Notes: a model not told the origin generated them from the letters alone. 64,000 nt of DNA from Rhodobacter sp. TJ_12 (GCF_020023995.1 NZ_NRRD01000001.1:62001-126000); one strand, 5' to 3'. Positions 9,341 through 18,121 are shown, numbered from the stretch's first letter. Numbers and translations: made by a program.

Positions 9341-10512
9341 CGACCACGGTCGACCCCACCGCGCTGGTGAGCGCCGCGCGCAAGCTAAGCCTGACAATCT
9401 GGCTGGTCGCCGCGACGGTGGTTTTGTTTCTGGCTTGGGCCGCGATTGCCTCGGTCGATCAGATCGTGCGCGGGCCCGGAGAGATCGTTTCTTCCTCCAA
9501 GCCGCAGATCATCCAGAACCTTGAAGGGGGTATTCTGGCGCAGCTTAATGTCTCGGAAGGGGAAATCGTCGAACCGGGCCAGGTACTGGGGCAATTGCAT
9601 GCCACCTCGTATCGCGCGCAGGTAGATGATCTGCGCGCCCAGATCGCGGCGCTGGAAATTCGGCAGTTGCGGCTTGAGGCCGAGATGAACGGCTTTGACG
9701 CCTTTGAAGCCAGCCTAGAGCAAGAACGCCTTGTGCCCGAAATTGTAAAATCGGAAAGCGCGCTGCTGGTCGCGCGGCTAAGTGATTTCAAATCCCGCAA
9801 GGCGGGGGCGGCGGCGGTGCTGAAACAGGCCAAGGCCGAGCGCGACCTGATGGAGAATATGTATGAAAAGGACATCGCGCCGCTGATTGACGTGACCAAG
9901 GCGCGCAAGGGCTATTCGGATGCCGAGGCGCAACTGAATGACATCATCACCAAGGTGGAACTGGAACGGGCGGCAGAATATTCTGATACGCTTGAAAAGC
10001 TGGGCACGCTGCGTCAGCAGTTGAAACTGTCGCAAGATCAGTTGGAACGCACGCTTTTGACCTCGCCGATGCGGGGGGTGGTCAACAAGCTTTCGGTGAC
10101 CACCATCGGCGGCGTGGTGCGCCCCGGCGAAGAGATCATGCAAATCATCCCGCTTGATGAGGAGCTTTTCATCGATGCGCGGATCGCGCCCAAAGACATT
10201 GCTAATGTCAAGCTGGGCCAAGATGCCACGATCAAGCTGTCAGCCTATGATTACACAATCTATGGCAGCTTAAAGGGGACGGTGCATTTCGTCTCGGCCG
10301 ACACGTTCAAAGATGAGCGCCAGCCCGAGGCCGAACCCTATTACAAGGTCACCTTGCGGGTGGATTTGGCGCATCTGACCGAACGCCAGCGCAGCTTTGA
10401 AATTCGTCCGGGGATGCAGGCCTCGGTCGAATTGCACACCGGGGAAAAGACGATCCTACGCTATCTGATGAAGCCGCTTTACAAATCCCGCGAGGCTTTG
10501 CGCGAGCCCTAA
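9337..10512 (+). CDS. HlyD-family membrane fusion protein of type I secretion
   Basis: A 391-residue periplasmic adaptor linking the ABC exporter to the TolC-like duct. A single membrane helix lies at about residues 18-38 after a short cytoplasmic tail. The lipoyl-like half motif follows (IIQNLEGGILAQLNVSEGEIVEPGQ), then a long alpha-helical hairpin at about 95-240, the second lipoyl half (SPMRGVVNKL) and a beta-barrel region ending in MKPLYKSREALREP, a conserved C-terminus of this family. Its ATG overlaps the transporter stop codon as ATGA, so translation is coupled. The last four bases overlap the convergent phosphatase gene, and no terminator separates them. Confidence 0.94.
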   Translation: MTTTVDPTALVSAARKLSLTIWLVAATVVLFLAWAAIASVDQIVRGPGEIVSSSKPQIIQNLEGGILAQLNVSEGEIVEPGQVLGQLHATSYRAQVDDLRAQIAALEIRQLRLEAEMNGFDAFEASLEQERLVPEIVKSESALLVARLSDFKSRKAGAAAVLKQAKAERDLMENMYEKDIAPLIDVTKARKGYSDAEAQLNDIITKVELERAAEYSDTLEKLGTLRQQLKLSQDQLERTLLTSPMRGVVNKLSVTTIGGVVRPGEEIMQIIPLDEELFIDARIAPKDIANVKLGQDATIKLSAYDYTIYGSLKGTVHFVSADTFKDERQPEAEPYYKVTLRVDLAHLTERQRSFEIRPGMQASVELHTGEKTILRYLMKPLYKSREALREP

Positions 10513-11801
10513 CCGACGTTTTCCTTGGCGCCGTCGAATTCGAACAGAACGGCAGAGACATCATCGGCCAAGGCATCGCCGGACAGACGCTGCAATTCCC
10601 AATAAAGTGCATCAAGCAAAGTCTGCCCGCGCATATGTGTGAGCGCGCCCAGAAGGCGAGAAAGGCCTTTTTCGGCCAGTTGCTCACCATCGGACAATTC
10701 GATCTCGGTGATCCCGTCAGAGCCCAAAAACAGCCGGTCGCCGGGCGCAAGCTGGGTGGTCACGGTTTCATATTGCGCGCCGTCGATCAGCCCGACCGGC
10801 AGCCCGCCATTGCCAAGAAATTCAACCGACCCATCGGCGCGCAGCACCGCCGGATGCGGATGGCCCGCCTGCACCAGCGCAGCGCGCCCCGAGATCAGAT
10901 CGACATCGGCATAGATCAGCGTGAAATAGCTGTCGGTCTGCATTTCCTCTAACACGAGCGCATTGAGATAGGCGGCCAGTTCCGCCGGATCGCGCGCGTC
11001 ATAGATGCCAAATTCGGTTTGGATCAGCGCGATGTTCTGTTCGGGCGATGACCCCGACAGGTAGCCCGCCAGCCGCGCCGTCATCAGCGCCGATGTGATG
11101 CCGTGGCCCGAAACATCAATGCCATAAAGCGCCACGCGCCGCGCATTGATCGGGAAAAACCCGACCAGATCGCCCCCCACATGCCCCGAGGGCCGCAGCG
11201 TCAGCGACACCTGCGCATTGCCAAAGCAACGGAAGCGTTCCTTTACAAGGCTTTGTTGGAGTTTGCGCGCCTCTTGTAGATCGCGGTTGATCGAGTCGTA
11301 GACCGAGCGCAATTCCTCCAGTGCCGATGACAGCAGCCGGTTTTGGTGCTGCATCGCCTGTTCCATCCGCAAGATCCGCTCGCCCGCGGTCAGCCTTGCG
11401 CGCAGCTCGTCGCCATTGACGGGCTTGGCCAGAAAATCATCGGCCCCGCTTTGCAGCCCCTCGGCCACGTCGTTCTTGTCAGATTTGGAGGTCAGCAGAA
11501 TGAAATAGCCATAGCCGCTGCGCTCCATCTCGCGGAAACGCTTACAAAATTCGATCCCGCTGATGCCGTCCATCACCCAGTCAGACAAAACGAAATCCGG
11601 CTCGGTCTGATGGCAGATTTCCAGCGCTTCTTCGCCGCTTTCGGCCTCCAGCACGTCATAGCCGGAGCGCGTCAATTGCGCCGACAAAATGCGTCGGCTC
11701 ATCCGGCTGTCATCGACAACAAGCACACGCCGTGGCTGCGCAGGCGTGTCACCGCGATCTGTTGTTGGGCGGTCGGGTCGCAAATGGGTCACAAGGCTCA
11801 C
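10509..11801 (-). CDS. Response regulator with PP2C (SpoIIE-type) phosphatase output domain
   Basis: A 430-residue cytosolic regulator. The receiver domain occupies residues 25-140, with acidic pocket Asp30/Asp31, phosphoacceptor Asp74 (LSDWVMDG), Thr104 and Lys126 (LAKP). A helical linker (about 145-190) leads to a PP2C/SpoIIE-like Ser/Thr phosphatase: GGDLVGF, YGIDVSGHGITSAL, AGHPHP, LFLGSDGITE and ADDVSAVL supply the metal-binding acidic residues. Such proteins usually dephosphorylate an anti-sigma-factor antagonist when the receiver is phosphorylated. The architecture matches Pseudomonas HsbR, a biofilm/motility regulator. An HPt gene lies divergently 142 bases away. No anti-sigma antagonist gene is visible in the window, so its target must be elsewhere. 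Confidence 0.92.
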   Translation of the reverse strand: MSLVTHLRPDRPTTDRGDTPAQPRRVLVVDDSRMSRRILSAQLTRSGYDVLEAESGEEALEICHQTEPDFVLSDWVMDGISGIEFCKRFREMERSGYGYFILLTSKSDKNDVAEGLQSGADDFLAKPVNGDELRARLTAGERILRMEQAMQHQNRLLSSALEELRSVYDSINRDLQEARKLQQSLVKERFRCFGNAQVSLTLRPSGHVGGDLVGFFPINARRVALYGIDVSGHGITSALMTARLAGYLSGSSPEQNIALIQTEFGIYDARDPAELAAYLNALVLEEMQTDSYFTLIYADVDLISGRAALVQAGHPHPAVLRADGSVEFLGNGGLPVGLIDGAQYETVTTQLAPGDRLFLGSDGITEIELSDGEQLAEKGLSRLLGALTHMRGQTLLDALYWELQRLSGDALADDVSAVLFEFDGAKENVG

Positions 11802-11942
11802 CGGTGTAAAATTGAGGGCAGACTGCGCGATCGGCCTTAAGAAGAGGTGAACAACGGTAAAGATGGAGCCGCTTAAAGCTTCGGCAACCTTTGCGGCGTA
11901 GCGTCGGAACCGGTGAAGAAAATGGGGTCCGTGGAGGGCATT

Positions 11943-12272
11943 ATGATTGATTGGGAACGGGTCGCCGAGTTGCGATCCGAGATCGGCGCGGATGGGTTCG
12001 CCGAAGTTCTGGAACTATTTCTTGATGAGGTCGAGAACGTGGTGTTGAACCTCGGCCGCAAGCCAGGCAAGCTGGGCGATGAATTGCATTTCCTGAAAGG
12101 CTCGGCTTGGAACCTTGGGTTCCGGGCGTTTGGTGCGATGTGCCAAGATGGCGAGCGGCGCTGCGCGGCGGGCAATGCCGAAAGTGTCGACGTGCCCGCG
12201 GTCTTGGATTGCTATGCCCGCTCGAAAGAGCAGTTCATGGGCCGCGTGGACGAGTTCCTGAGCGCGGCCTGA
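11943..12272 (+). CDS. HPt histidine-phosphotransfer protein
   Basis: A 109-residue all-helical protein with the HPt signature around His49 (ELHFLKGSAWNLGF), the residue phosphorylated during phosphorelay. ATG 11943 is chosen because GGAGGG lies at the right distance upstream; an in-frame ATG at 11913 would add ten residues without a good ribosome-binding site. It is divergent from the receiver-PP2C phosphatase, so it is the natural phospho-donor or acceptor for that receiver (inference). No sensor kinase is encoded nearby; a hybrid kinase elsewhere would have to feed it. It ends seven bases from the convergent ilvA stop codon. Confidence 0.88.
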   Translation: MIDWERVAELRSEIGADGFAEVLELFLDEVENVVLNLGRKPGKLGDELHFLKGSAWNLGFRAFGAMCQDGERRCAAGNAESVDVPAVLDCYARSKEQFMGRVDEFLSAA

Positions 12273-12278
12273 GCCAGC

Positions 12279-13526
12279 TTAAATCAGAAACTCGGCCAAG
12301 GCCGAATCATCGGTGATGTCGCGGTAGTCAAAGCCCGCGGCATCCAGCTGCCGGGTCAGCGCATCAAAAGCAGAGGCTTCCTTGGTCTCGATCCCGATCA
12401 GCACAGAGCCAAAGTTGCGCGCCGATTTTTTGAGATATTCAAAGCGCGCGATGTCGTCATCGGGCCCCAGCATCGACAGAAATTCGCGCAAGGCGCCGGG
12501 GCGCTGTGGCATCCGCAAGATGAAATATTTCTTCAGCCCCGAAAAGCGCTGCGCACGTTCTTTGACCTCTGGCAGGCGTTCAAAATCGAAATTGCCGCCC
12601 GAGGTGAGGCACACGACTGTCTTGCCTTTGATCTGCTCGGCCAATTCCGGCAGCACATCCAGCGCCAAGGCCCCCGCCGGTTCCAGCACGACCCCTTCGT
12701 GATTGAGCATTTCCAACATCGAAATGCAGATCCGATCTTCGGGCGAGAGAAGCACCTGTTCCGGTTTGATCCAGTTCAACCGCTCAAACGGCAATGCGCC
12801 GATCCGCGCCACCGCTGCGCCATCGACGAAGCTGTTGACCTGTTTGAGCGTGACGGGCGCGCCGGCTTCAATCGCTGCGCTCAGGCTGGCGCCCCCCAAA
12901 GGCTCGACAAAGCGGAAATCGGTTTGCGGCGCGGTGGCGCGCAGATAGCCGGTGACACCTGCCGCCAGCCCGCCGCCGCCGACCGGCAAGATCACCAGGT
13001 CGGGCGCGCGGCCCAATTGATCCAAGATTTCCACGCCGACCGAGGCTTGCCCCTCGATCACATCGGCATCGTCAAAGGGCGACAGAAAATGCGCCCCGGC
13101 ACTTTGGCAAAACTCTTGGCTCGCCGCCAAGGTTTGGTCGAAATAATCCCCTGTCAGCACAATCTCGACCGCTTCGCCGCCAAAGACTCGGGTCTTGTCG
13201 ATCTTTTGTTGCGGCGTGGTGACCGGCATGAAGATCGTGCCCTTCACGCCAAAATGGCGGCAGGCAAAGGCCATGCCCTGCGCATGGTTGCCCGCCGAGG
13301 CGGCGACGAAATGCGTTGCATCGGGGTTTGCCTCGCGGCGTTTGCGCATCGCCGTAAACGCACCGCGCAGCTTGTAGGACCGGACCGGGGTCAGGTCTTC
13401 ACGCTTTAGCCAAATCTCGGCCCCATAGCGCTTTGACAAGAAATCATTGCGCTGCAGCGGCGTCGGCTCAAAGAGCGTGCGCAGCGCACGGGTGGCGGCA
13501 AGGGCGGCAAGGGCGAACTGGGTCAT
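12279..13526 (-). CDS. ilvA: Threonine dehydratase (ammonia-lyase), single regulatory domain type
   Basis: A 415-residue PLP enzyme converting threonine to 2-oxobutanoate, the first step specific to isoleucine synthesis. The PLP lysine is Lys52 (SYKLRGA), and the phosphate-binding loop is PVGGGGLAAG. The C-terminal 90 residues (KKYFILRMPQRPGALREF onward) form one ACT-like regulatory domain, as in the roughly 410-420-residue B. subtilis type and unlike the two-domain E. coli IlvA of 514 residues. ATG 13526 gives the expected N-terminus; upstream extension is possible in frame but unlike the family. It is divergent from argG, with 148 bases between the starts. Confidence 0.94.
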   Translation of the reverse strand: MTQFALAALAATRALRTLFEPTPLQRNDFLSKRYGAEIWLKREDLTPVRSYKLRGAFTAMRKRREANPDATHFVAASAGNHAQGMAFACRHFGVKGTIFMPVTTPQQKIDKTRVFGGEAVEIVLTGDYFDQTLAASQEFCQSAGAHFLSPFDDADVIEGQASVGVEILDQLGRAPDLVILPVGGGGLAAGVTGYLRATAPQTDFRFVEPLGGASLSAAIEAGAPVTLKQVNSFVDGAAVARIGALPFERLNWIKPEQVLLSPEDRICISMLEMLNHEGVVLEPAGALALDVLPELAEQIKGKTVVCLTSGGNFDFERLPEVKERAQRFSGLKKYFILRMPQRPGALREFLSMLGPDDDIARFEYLKKSARNFGSVLIGIETKEASAFDALTRQLDAAGFDYRDITDDSALAEFLI

Positions 13527-13616
13527 GGCGCAGATGTGGCGCGGCGCGGCCCCACACGCAAGAGCAAAGCCCTTGTATGGGGCACAATTGCGCGTGGTCA
13601 AACCGCGCCGCAGCCC

Positions 13617-13645
13617 TTGAGAAGCGGGAAAAAACACACTATGCC
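13617..13645 (+). promoter_or_regulatory. Candidate argG promoter
   Basis: TTGAGA (13617-13622) and TATGCC (13640-13645) are separated by 17 bases and lie about 30-60 bases before the argG ATG. The argG ribosome-binding site is GGAGG, six bases before the start. I see no arginine-repressor-like operator that I would call with confidence. Confidence 0.4.
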
Positions 13646-13674
13646 CGCGCAAACCGCACCTTCGGAGGCTCCCT

Positions 13675-14904
13675 ATGTCCGCTCCCAAGAAAGTCGTGCT
13701 TGCCTATTCCGGCGGCCTCGACACCTCGATCATTCTGAAATGGCTGCAAACCGAATATGGCTGTGAGGTGATCACCTATACCGCCGACCTCGGTCAGGGC
13801 GAGGAGCTGGAACCGGCGCGCAAGAAAGCTGAGATGCTGGGCATCAAGCCCGAGAACATCCACATTCTGGATGGCCGCGAAGAATTCGTCCGCGATTTCG
13901 TGTTCCCGATGTTCCGCGCCAATGCGCTTTACGAAGGGCTTTACCTGCTGGGCACCTCGATTGCGCGTCCGCTGATCTCGAAACACCTTGTCGAGATTGC
14001 CCGCCATCACGGCGCCGATGCGATTGCGCATGGCGCGACGGGCAAGGGCAATGACCAAGTGCGGTTTGAACTTTCGGCTGCCGCGCTTGACCCGACGATC
14101 AAGGTGATCGCTCCGTGGCGTTTGTGGGATCTGACCTCGCGCACCAAGCTTTTGGAATTTGCCGAAGCGAACCAAATTCCGATTGCCAAGGACAAACGCG
14201 GCGAAGCGCCCTTCTCGGTCGATGCGAACCTGCTGCACACCTCGTCGGAAGGGCTGGTGCTGGAAGACCCGGCGCAGGAATTCCCCGATTACGTGCTGCA
14301 ACGCACCGTGCCGGTGGAACAGGCCCCCGACACGCCCGAGATGGTGGAGATCACCTTCGAAAAAGGCGATGCCGTGGCGATCAATGGCGAAGCGATGTCG
14401 CCCGCCACGATCCTGACCAAGCTCAACGAACTGGGCGGCAAACATGGCGTGGGTGTGCTTGATCTGGTGGAAAACCGCTTTGTCGGGATGAAATCGCGCG
14501 GGGTTTATGAAACCCCCGGCGGCACGATCTTGCTGGAGGCCCACCGCGGCATTGAGCAAATCACGCTGGATGCTGGGGCCGGCCACCTCAAAGACAGCAT
14601 CATGCCGCGCTATGCCGAGCTGATCTACAATGGTTTCTGGTTCAGCCCCGAGCGCGAAGCACTGCAAGCGCTGATCGACAAGACCCAAGAGCATGTGACC
14701 GGCACTGTTCGCGTCAAGCTTTACAAGGGCAAAGCCAGCACCGTGGCGCGCTGGTCGGACCACAGCCTTTACAGCGAAAAACACGTCACCTTCGAGGAGG
14801 ACGCGGGCGCCTATGACCAAAAAGACGCTGAGGGCTTCATTCGCCTCAACGGTCTGCGTCTGCGCCTGATCGCCACCCGCAACGCGCGGGTCGAGGGCAA
14901 ATGA
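13675..14904 (+). CDS. argG: Argininosuccinate synthase
   Basis: A 409-residue cytosolic enzyme that joins citrulline and aspartate using ATP, the penultimate step of arginine synthesis. The N-terminal PP-loop AYSGGLDTS (residues 10-18) binds ATP, and [13 protein letters not shown] and the [11 protein letters not shown] stretch are family hallmarks. Length and start match the family exactly. It overlaps the following mog gene by four bases (ATGA). argJ, an earlier step of the same pathway, lies about 9 kb away on the other strand, so the two are in separate transcription units. Confidence 0.98.
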   Translation: MSAPKKVVLAYSGGLDTSIILKWLQTEYGCEVITYTADLGQGEELEPARKKAEMLGIKPENIHILDGREEFVRDFVFPMFRANALYEGLYLLGTSIARPLISKHLVEIARHHGADAIAHGATGKGNDQVRFELSAAALDPTIKVIAPWRLWDLTSRTKLLEFAEANQIPIAKDKRGEAPFSVDANLLHTSSEGLVLEDPAQEFPDYVLQRTVPVEQAPDTPEMVEITFEKGDAVAINGEAMSPATILTKLNELGGKHGVGVLDLVENRFVGMKSRGVYETPGGTILLEAHRGIEQITLDAGAGHLKDSIMPRYAELIYNGFWFSPEREALQALIDKTQEHVTGTVRVKLYKGKASTVARWSDHSLYSEKHVTFEEDAGAYDQKDAEGFIRLNGLRLRLIATRNARVEGK

Positions 14905-15428
14905 CGGCCTCGGTCGCGATTGTCACCGTATCCGACCGCGCCTCGCGCGGGGAGTACGAGGACAAGGGCGGCCCCGGTTGTGAAGAGTGGCTCAGGGGCG
15001 TCGTGACGACGCCCCTTTCCATTGCGCGCCATATCATCCCCGATGGGCGCGACAGCGTCGCCACCTGTCTGCGCGCCCTGGTGGCAGAAGGCGCCGACCT
15101 GATTTTGGTCACCGGCGGCACCGGCCCCGCGCCCCGCGATGAAACGCCCGAAGGCGTGAGCGATGTGATCGAAAAGGAACTGGCGGGCTTTGGCGAGGAA
15201 ATGCGCCGTGCCAGCCTGCGCGACGTGCCAACGGCGATCTTGTCCCGGCAAACGGCGGGCATTGCGGGCAAAAGCCTGATCATCACGCTGCCCGGTAAAC
15301 CTGCGGCGATTGCCACCTGTCTGAATGCGGTTTTTGCGGCGGTGCCTTATTGCCTCGATCTGATCGGCGCGGGCTATATGGAGACCGATCCGGCCAAGAT
15401 CGTGGCGTTTCGACCGAAGGCAAAGTGA
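14901..15428 (+). CDS. mog: Molybdopterin adenylyltransferase (Mog/MogA family)
   Basis: A 175-residue protein of the MoaB/Mog fold. It carries the molybdopterin-binding signature [18 protein letters not shown] and a second conserved stretch ([16 protein letters not shown]). In E. coli, Mog adenylylates molybdopterin before molybdenum insertion. Because MoaB-like proteins share these motifs, the choice between Mog and MoaB rests on the [13 protein letters not shown] form and on length. The ATGA overlap with argG means it is translated from the argG message, although the pathways are unrelated. Strong inverted repeats follow the stop codon. Confidence 0.85.
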   Translation: MTASVAIVTVSDRASRGEYEDKGGPGCEEWLRGVVTTPLSIARHIIPDGRDSVATCLRALVAEGADLILVTGGTGPAPRDETPEGVSDVIEKELAGFGEEMRRASLRDVPTAILSRQTAGIAGKSLIITLPGKPAAIATCLNAVFAAVPYCLDLIGAGYMETDPAKIVAFRPKAK

Positions 15429-15553
15429 AGGGGGCGCTGCCCCCGTCTGCTGCGCAGACTCCCCGGGATATTTTCACAAAGTCGAAGCAGAAAAGCTGCC
15501 TTTTCGATTTGCGAGAACGTCCCCGGAGGTCTGCGGCAAGGCGCCGGATCTTG
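15429..15553. repeat. Intergenic palindromes between mog and ubiG
   Basis: Two adjacent perfect hairpins stand next to the mog stop codon: GGGGGC with GCCCCC (about 15431-15445) and GTCTGC with GCAGAC around TGC (about 15446-15460). They are followed by CTCCCCGGGATATTTTCAC. There is no T-run directly after either hairpin, but the pair separates two convergent genes and probably ends transcription on one or both strands. From memory, similar G/C palindromes followed by CCCCGGGATATTT recur in Rhodobacteraceae genomes. Only one copy is in this window. Confidence 0.5.
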
Positions 15554-16297
15554 TTACCGTTTCACCGCGGCGGCGGCGTAGTTCACGCTAAGATCGGTGG
15601 AAGACAGCGACCAGCTCCACCCCAGCGGGTTGAACACCATCCCCTTGCGGTCGACCGGGTCGAGCCCTGCACCGCGCATCAGCCCATAAAGCTCATCGGG
15701 CGTGATGAATTTCGACCATTCATGCGTGCCCACGGGCAGCCAGCGCATCACCCGCTCGGCCCCGAAAATTGCCATCACATAGCTTTTGGGGTTCCGGTTC
15801 AGCGTCGACATGACCATCAGCCCGCCTGGGTTCATCAGCTCTGCGCAGGTGTTGGTGAAGCCCTGCGTATCGGCGACATGTTCGATGATCTCCATCGCCA
15901 GAACCACATCGAACCGCTCGCCCGCTGCGGCCAGATCTTCGGCGGCGCAATTGCGGTAATCGATTTCGAGCCCCGATTGTTCGGCATGCAGTTTCGCAAC
16001 GGGGATGTTTTTCGGCGCGGCATCGGCGCCCACAACGGTCGCGCCCAAACGTGCCATAGGTTCCGCCAAAAGCCCGCCGCCGCAGCCGATATCCAACAGC
16101 CGCAGCCCTTCGAACGGGCGGGGGGCTTTTAGATCGCGCCCGAATTGGGTGGCGATTTGCGTGGTGATGTAATCAAGCCGGCAGGGGTTGAGCATATGCA
16201 ACGGCTTGAACTTGCCATTCGGGTCCCACCATTCGGCGGCCATCGCCTCGAATTTTGCCACCTCGGCTGGGTCGATCGTCTTTGTCGCAGCTTCCAT
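15554..16297 (-). CDS. ubiG: Ubiquinone biosynthesis O-methyltransferase
   Basis: A 247-residue SAM-dependent methyltransferase performing both O-methylations in ubiquinone synthesis. The SAM-binding motif DIGCGGG is at residues 69-75 and is followed by an acidic GADA. The N-terminal [23 protein letters not shown] and the [11 protein letters not shown] segment are diagnostic of UbiG. The C-terminal [12 protein letters not shown] and a hydrophobic helix-like region also match. ATG 16297 is chosen for its GGAGGG ribosome-binding site; an upstream in-frame start would add 17 unlike residues. It is convergent with mog and divergent from pip. Confidence 0.97.
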   Translation of the reverse strand: MEAATKTIDPAEVAKFEAMAAEWWDPNGKFKPLHMLNPCRLDYITTQIATQFGRDLKAPRPFEGLRLLDIGCGGGLLAEPMARLGATVVGADAAPKNIPVAKLHAEQSGLEIDYRNCAAEDLAAAGERFDVVLAMEIIEHVADTQGFTNTCAELMNPGGLMVMSTLNRNPKSYVMAIFGAERVMRWLPVGTHEWSKFITPDELYGLMRGAGLDPVDRKGMVFNPLGWSWSLSSTDLSVNYAAAAVKR

Positions 16298-16366
16298 GCC
16301 ACCCTCCGGCTGAATTTTTCGGTCCGCCCCGTGGCGGGCGGGGTTCACGCGTTATATAGTGCGGCG

Positions 16367-17338
16367 ATGGACAAGAACGCAGGGCAAAAGCGCACGGCAA
16401 GCGCCTTTCTTTATCCGCCGGTCGAACCCTTCGATCAGCGGCTGCTAGACGTCGGCTTCGGCCATCAAATCTATGTCGAGCAATCGGGCCATCCGCAAGG
16501 GCGCCCGGTGGTGGTCTGCCATGGCGGGCCGGGCGGCGGCTCAAGCCCGGCGATGCGGCGCTATTTCGACCCGGCACACTACCGGATCATTCTTTTCGAC
16601 CAGCGCGGTTGCGGGTTGTCGAAACCACATGCTTCGGTCAGCCATAACACGACATGGGATCTGATCGCGGATATGGAGCGAATCCGCACCGATCTGGGCA
16701 TCGATAGCTGGATCGTTTTTGGCGGCAGTTGGGGGGCGACGCTGTCGCTGCTTTATGCGCAAACCTATCCTGACCGGGCGCAGGCCTTGGTGCTGCGCGG
16801 GGTGTTTTTGGCGCAGCGCTCGGAGCTGGAGTGGTTTTATGGCGGCGGCGCGGGGCAGTTCTTCCCCGATCTGTGGACTCAGTTCATTTCGCCTATTCCC
16901 GATGGCGAACGCCATGACATGATCACTGCCTATCAAAAACGGCTGTTTTCGGGCGACTATCTGCAAGAGGCGCGTTTCGCCCGGCATTGGGCGATGTGGG
17001 AAAATGCGCTCGCCTCGGTCGATTATGATGGCTTCTCCGGCGAGGCGCCGCCCGATTACGCCCATGCCTTTGCCCGGATCGAGAACCATTATTTCTCCAA
17101 TCACGCGTTTTTGGAGGAAGACGGGCAGATCCTGCGCGACCGCCATCGGATCGAACATGTCCCGGCCACGATCATTCAAGGGCGGATGGATATGATCTGC
17201 CCGCCGATCTCGGCATGGCGGTTGGCACGGGGCTGGAAGAAATGCGATTTGCGGCTGGTGCCCGCGGCAGGCCATGCGCTGAGCGAGCCGGGGATCACCG
17301 CCGCTTTGGTGGCAACGATGGACCGGATGCGCCGCTAG
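16367..17338 (+). CDS. pip: Proline iminopeptidase
   Basis: A 323-residue alpha/beta-hydrolase (peptidase family S33) that removes N-terminal proline from peptides. The oxyanion-hole motif HGGPGGGSSP lies at residues 52-61 and the nucleophile Ser121 in GGSWG (119-123). The acid and His of the triad are in the GRMDMICPP and AGHALSEPG regions. ATG 16367 gives the family N-terminus. It has no ribosome-binding site, and a TATATAG box ends only nine bases upstream, so the message may be leaderless. It is divergent from ubiG. Confidence 0.95.
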   Translation: MDKNAGQKRTASAFLYPPVEPFDQRLLDVGFGHQIYVEQSGHPQGRPVVVCHGGPGGGSSPAMRRYFDPAHYRIILFDQRGCGLSKPHASVSHNTTWDLIADMERIRTDLGIDSWIVFGGSWGATLSLLYAQTYPDRAQALVLRGVFLAQRSELEWFYGGGAGQFFPDLWTQFISPIPDGERHDMITAYQKRLFSGDYLQEARFARHWAMWENALASVDYDGFSGEAPPDYAHAFARIENHYFSNHAFLEEDGQILRDRHRIEHVPATIIQGRMDMICPPISAWRLARGWKKCDLRLVPAAGHALSEPGITAALVATMDRMRR

Positions 17339-17383
17339 CACAGCGTGCGGCGGCGCAAAGCGGCGGACCCTTTGACAGAAAGC

Positions 17384-17412
17384 TTGCAACCCGGGGGGGA
17401 TTCGCCTATATG
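17384..17412 (+). promoter_or_regulatory. Candidate promoter of the rimP-nusA-infB operon
   Basis: TTGCAA (17384-17389), a 17-base spacer and TATATG (17407-17412) form a good sigma70-type promoter. A TTGACA lies just upstream at 17372-17377 but is too far from the -10 to be the partner. Transcription would begin near 17418 and run through the leader described next. Confidence 0.5.
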
Positions 17413-17417
17413 CACTT

Positions 17418-17509
17418 CAACAGCGGCGTATCGAGGTCCAAACTCGGTACCCACCGGAACTATGTCGCGGGCCGCTTAGGCCCGTTTTTTGTTTTTCAGG
17501 GATCGGAAC
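17418..17509 (+). promoter_or_regulatory. Leader RNA with intrinsic terminator upstream of rimP, candidate attenuator
   Basis: The untranslated leader contains a terminator hairpin: CGGGCC (17468-17473), loop GCTTA, GGCCCG (17479-17484), then TTTTTTGTTTTT. It ends about 14 bases before the rimP start. Upstream, AGCGGC (17422-17427) is complementary to GCCGCT (17471-17476), which overlaps the left arm and loop of the terminator, so a mutually exclusive antiterminator fold is possible. Since pip ends 130 bases upstream and the promoter lies between, this terminator sits inside the operon leader. Regulation by attenuation, possibly NusA feedback, is inference. Confidence 0.6.
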
Positions 17510-18118
17510 ATGACCGACCTAATCGCCAAGACCGCCATCGACCGGCGCCTGGCAGAGATTGTCGGCCCCACCATCGAGGGGCTTGGCTTCGAACTTGTGC
17601 GCATCCGGTTGCAGGGGGGCAAATACCCTTTGTTGCAGATCATGGCAGACCGGCCCGAGGGCGGGATAGATGTCGATGATTGCGCGGCCATCTCGACCGC
17701 CGTTTCGGCCGTGCTGGATGTCGAAGACCCGATCGAGGAAAAATACACGCTTGAAGTGTCTTCCCCCGGGATCGACCGGCCGCTGACGCGGCTGAAGGAT
17801 TTCGATGTCTGGGAAGGCTATGAGGCGCGTCTTGAAACCGCCGAGCAGATCGACAGCCGCAAACGCTTCAAGGGTGTTTTGCACGGCACCGAGGGTGACG
17901 AGGTGCTGATCGAGATCGAGGAGCAGGGCGAACAGGTCATCATCGGCCTGCAATTCGATTGGCTCAGCGATGCGAAACTGATCCTGACCGAAGAGCTGAT
18001 CGCCGAAATGCTGCGCCAGAAGAAGGCCGCCGGTATCGTTGACGAAACCAAGTTCGACGAGATCGAAACCGAAGACGATACAAAGACCCCCGACCAAGAT
18101 CCCGACGAGGAGACCTGA
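17510..18118 (+). CDS. rimP: Ribosome maturation factor RimP
   Basis: A 202-residue protein needed for maturation of the 30S subunit. The family motifs are present: GFELVRIR, the [24 protein letters not shown] region (positions about 53-76) and [12 protein letters not shown], followed by an Sm-like C-terminal domain. A low-complexity acidic tail (about 30 residues) ends the protein. ATG 17510 has AGGGATCGG just upstream. It is the first gene of the rimP-nusA-ylxR-infB operon, with three bases before nusA. Confidence 0.97.
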   Translation: MTDLIAKTAIDRRLAEIVGPTIEGLGFELVRIRLQGGKYPLLQIMADRPEGGIDVDDCAAISTAVSAVLDVEDPIEEKYTLEVSSPGIDRPLTRLKDFDVWEGYEARLETAEQIDSRKRFKGVLHGTEGDEVLIEIEEQGEQVIIGLQFDWLSDAKLILTEELIAEMLRQKKAAGIVDETKFDEIETEDDTKTPDQDPDEET

Positions 18119-18121
18119 GAG

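Noticed and set aside
17410-17512. A short leader peptide starting at ATG 17410 before rimP
   Set aside because: This ATG is part of the likely -10 box, so it would lie upstream of the transcript. The frame also has no ribosome-binding site.
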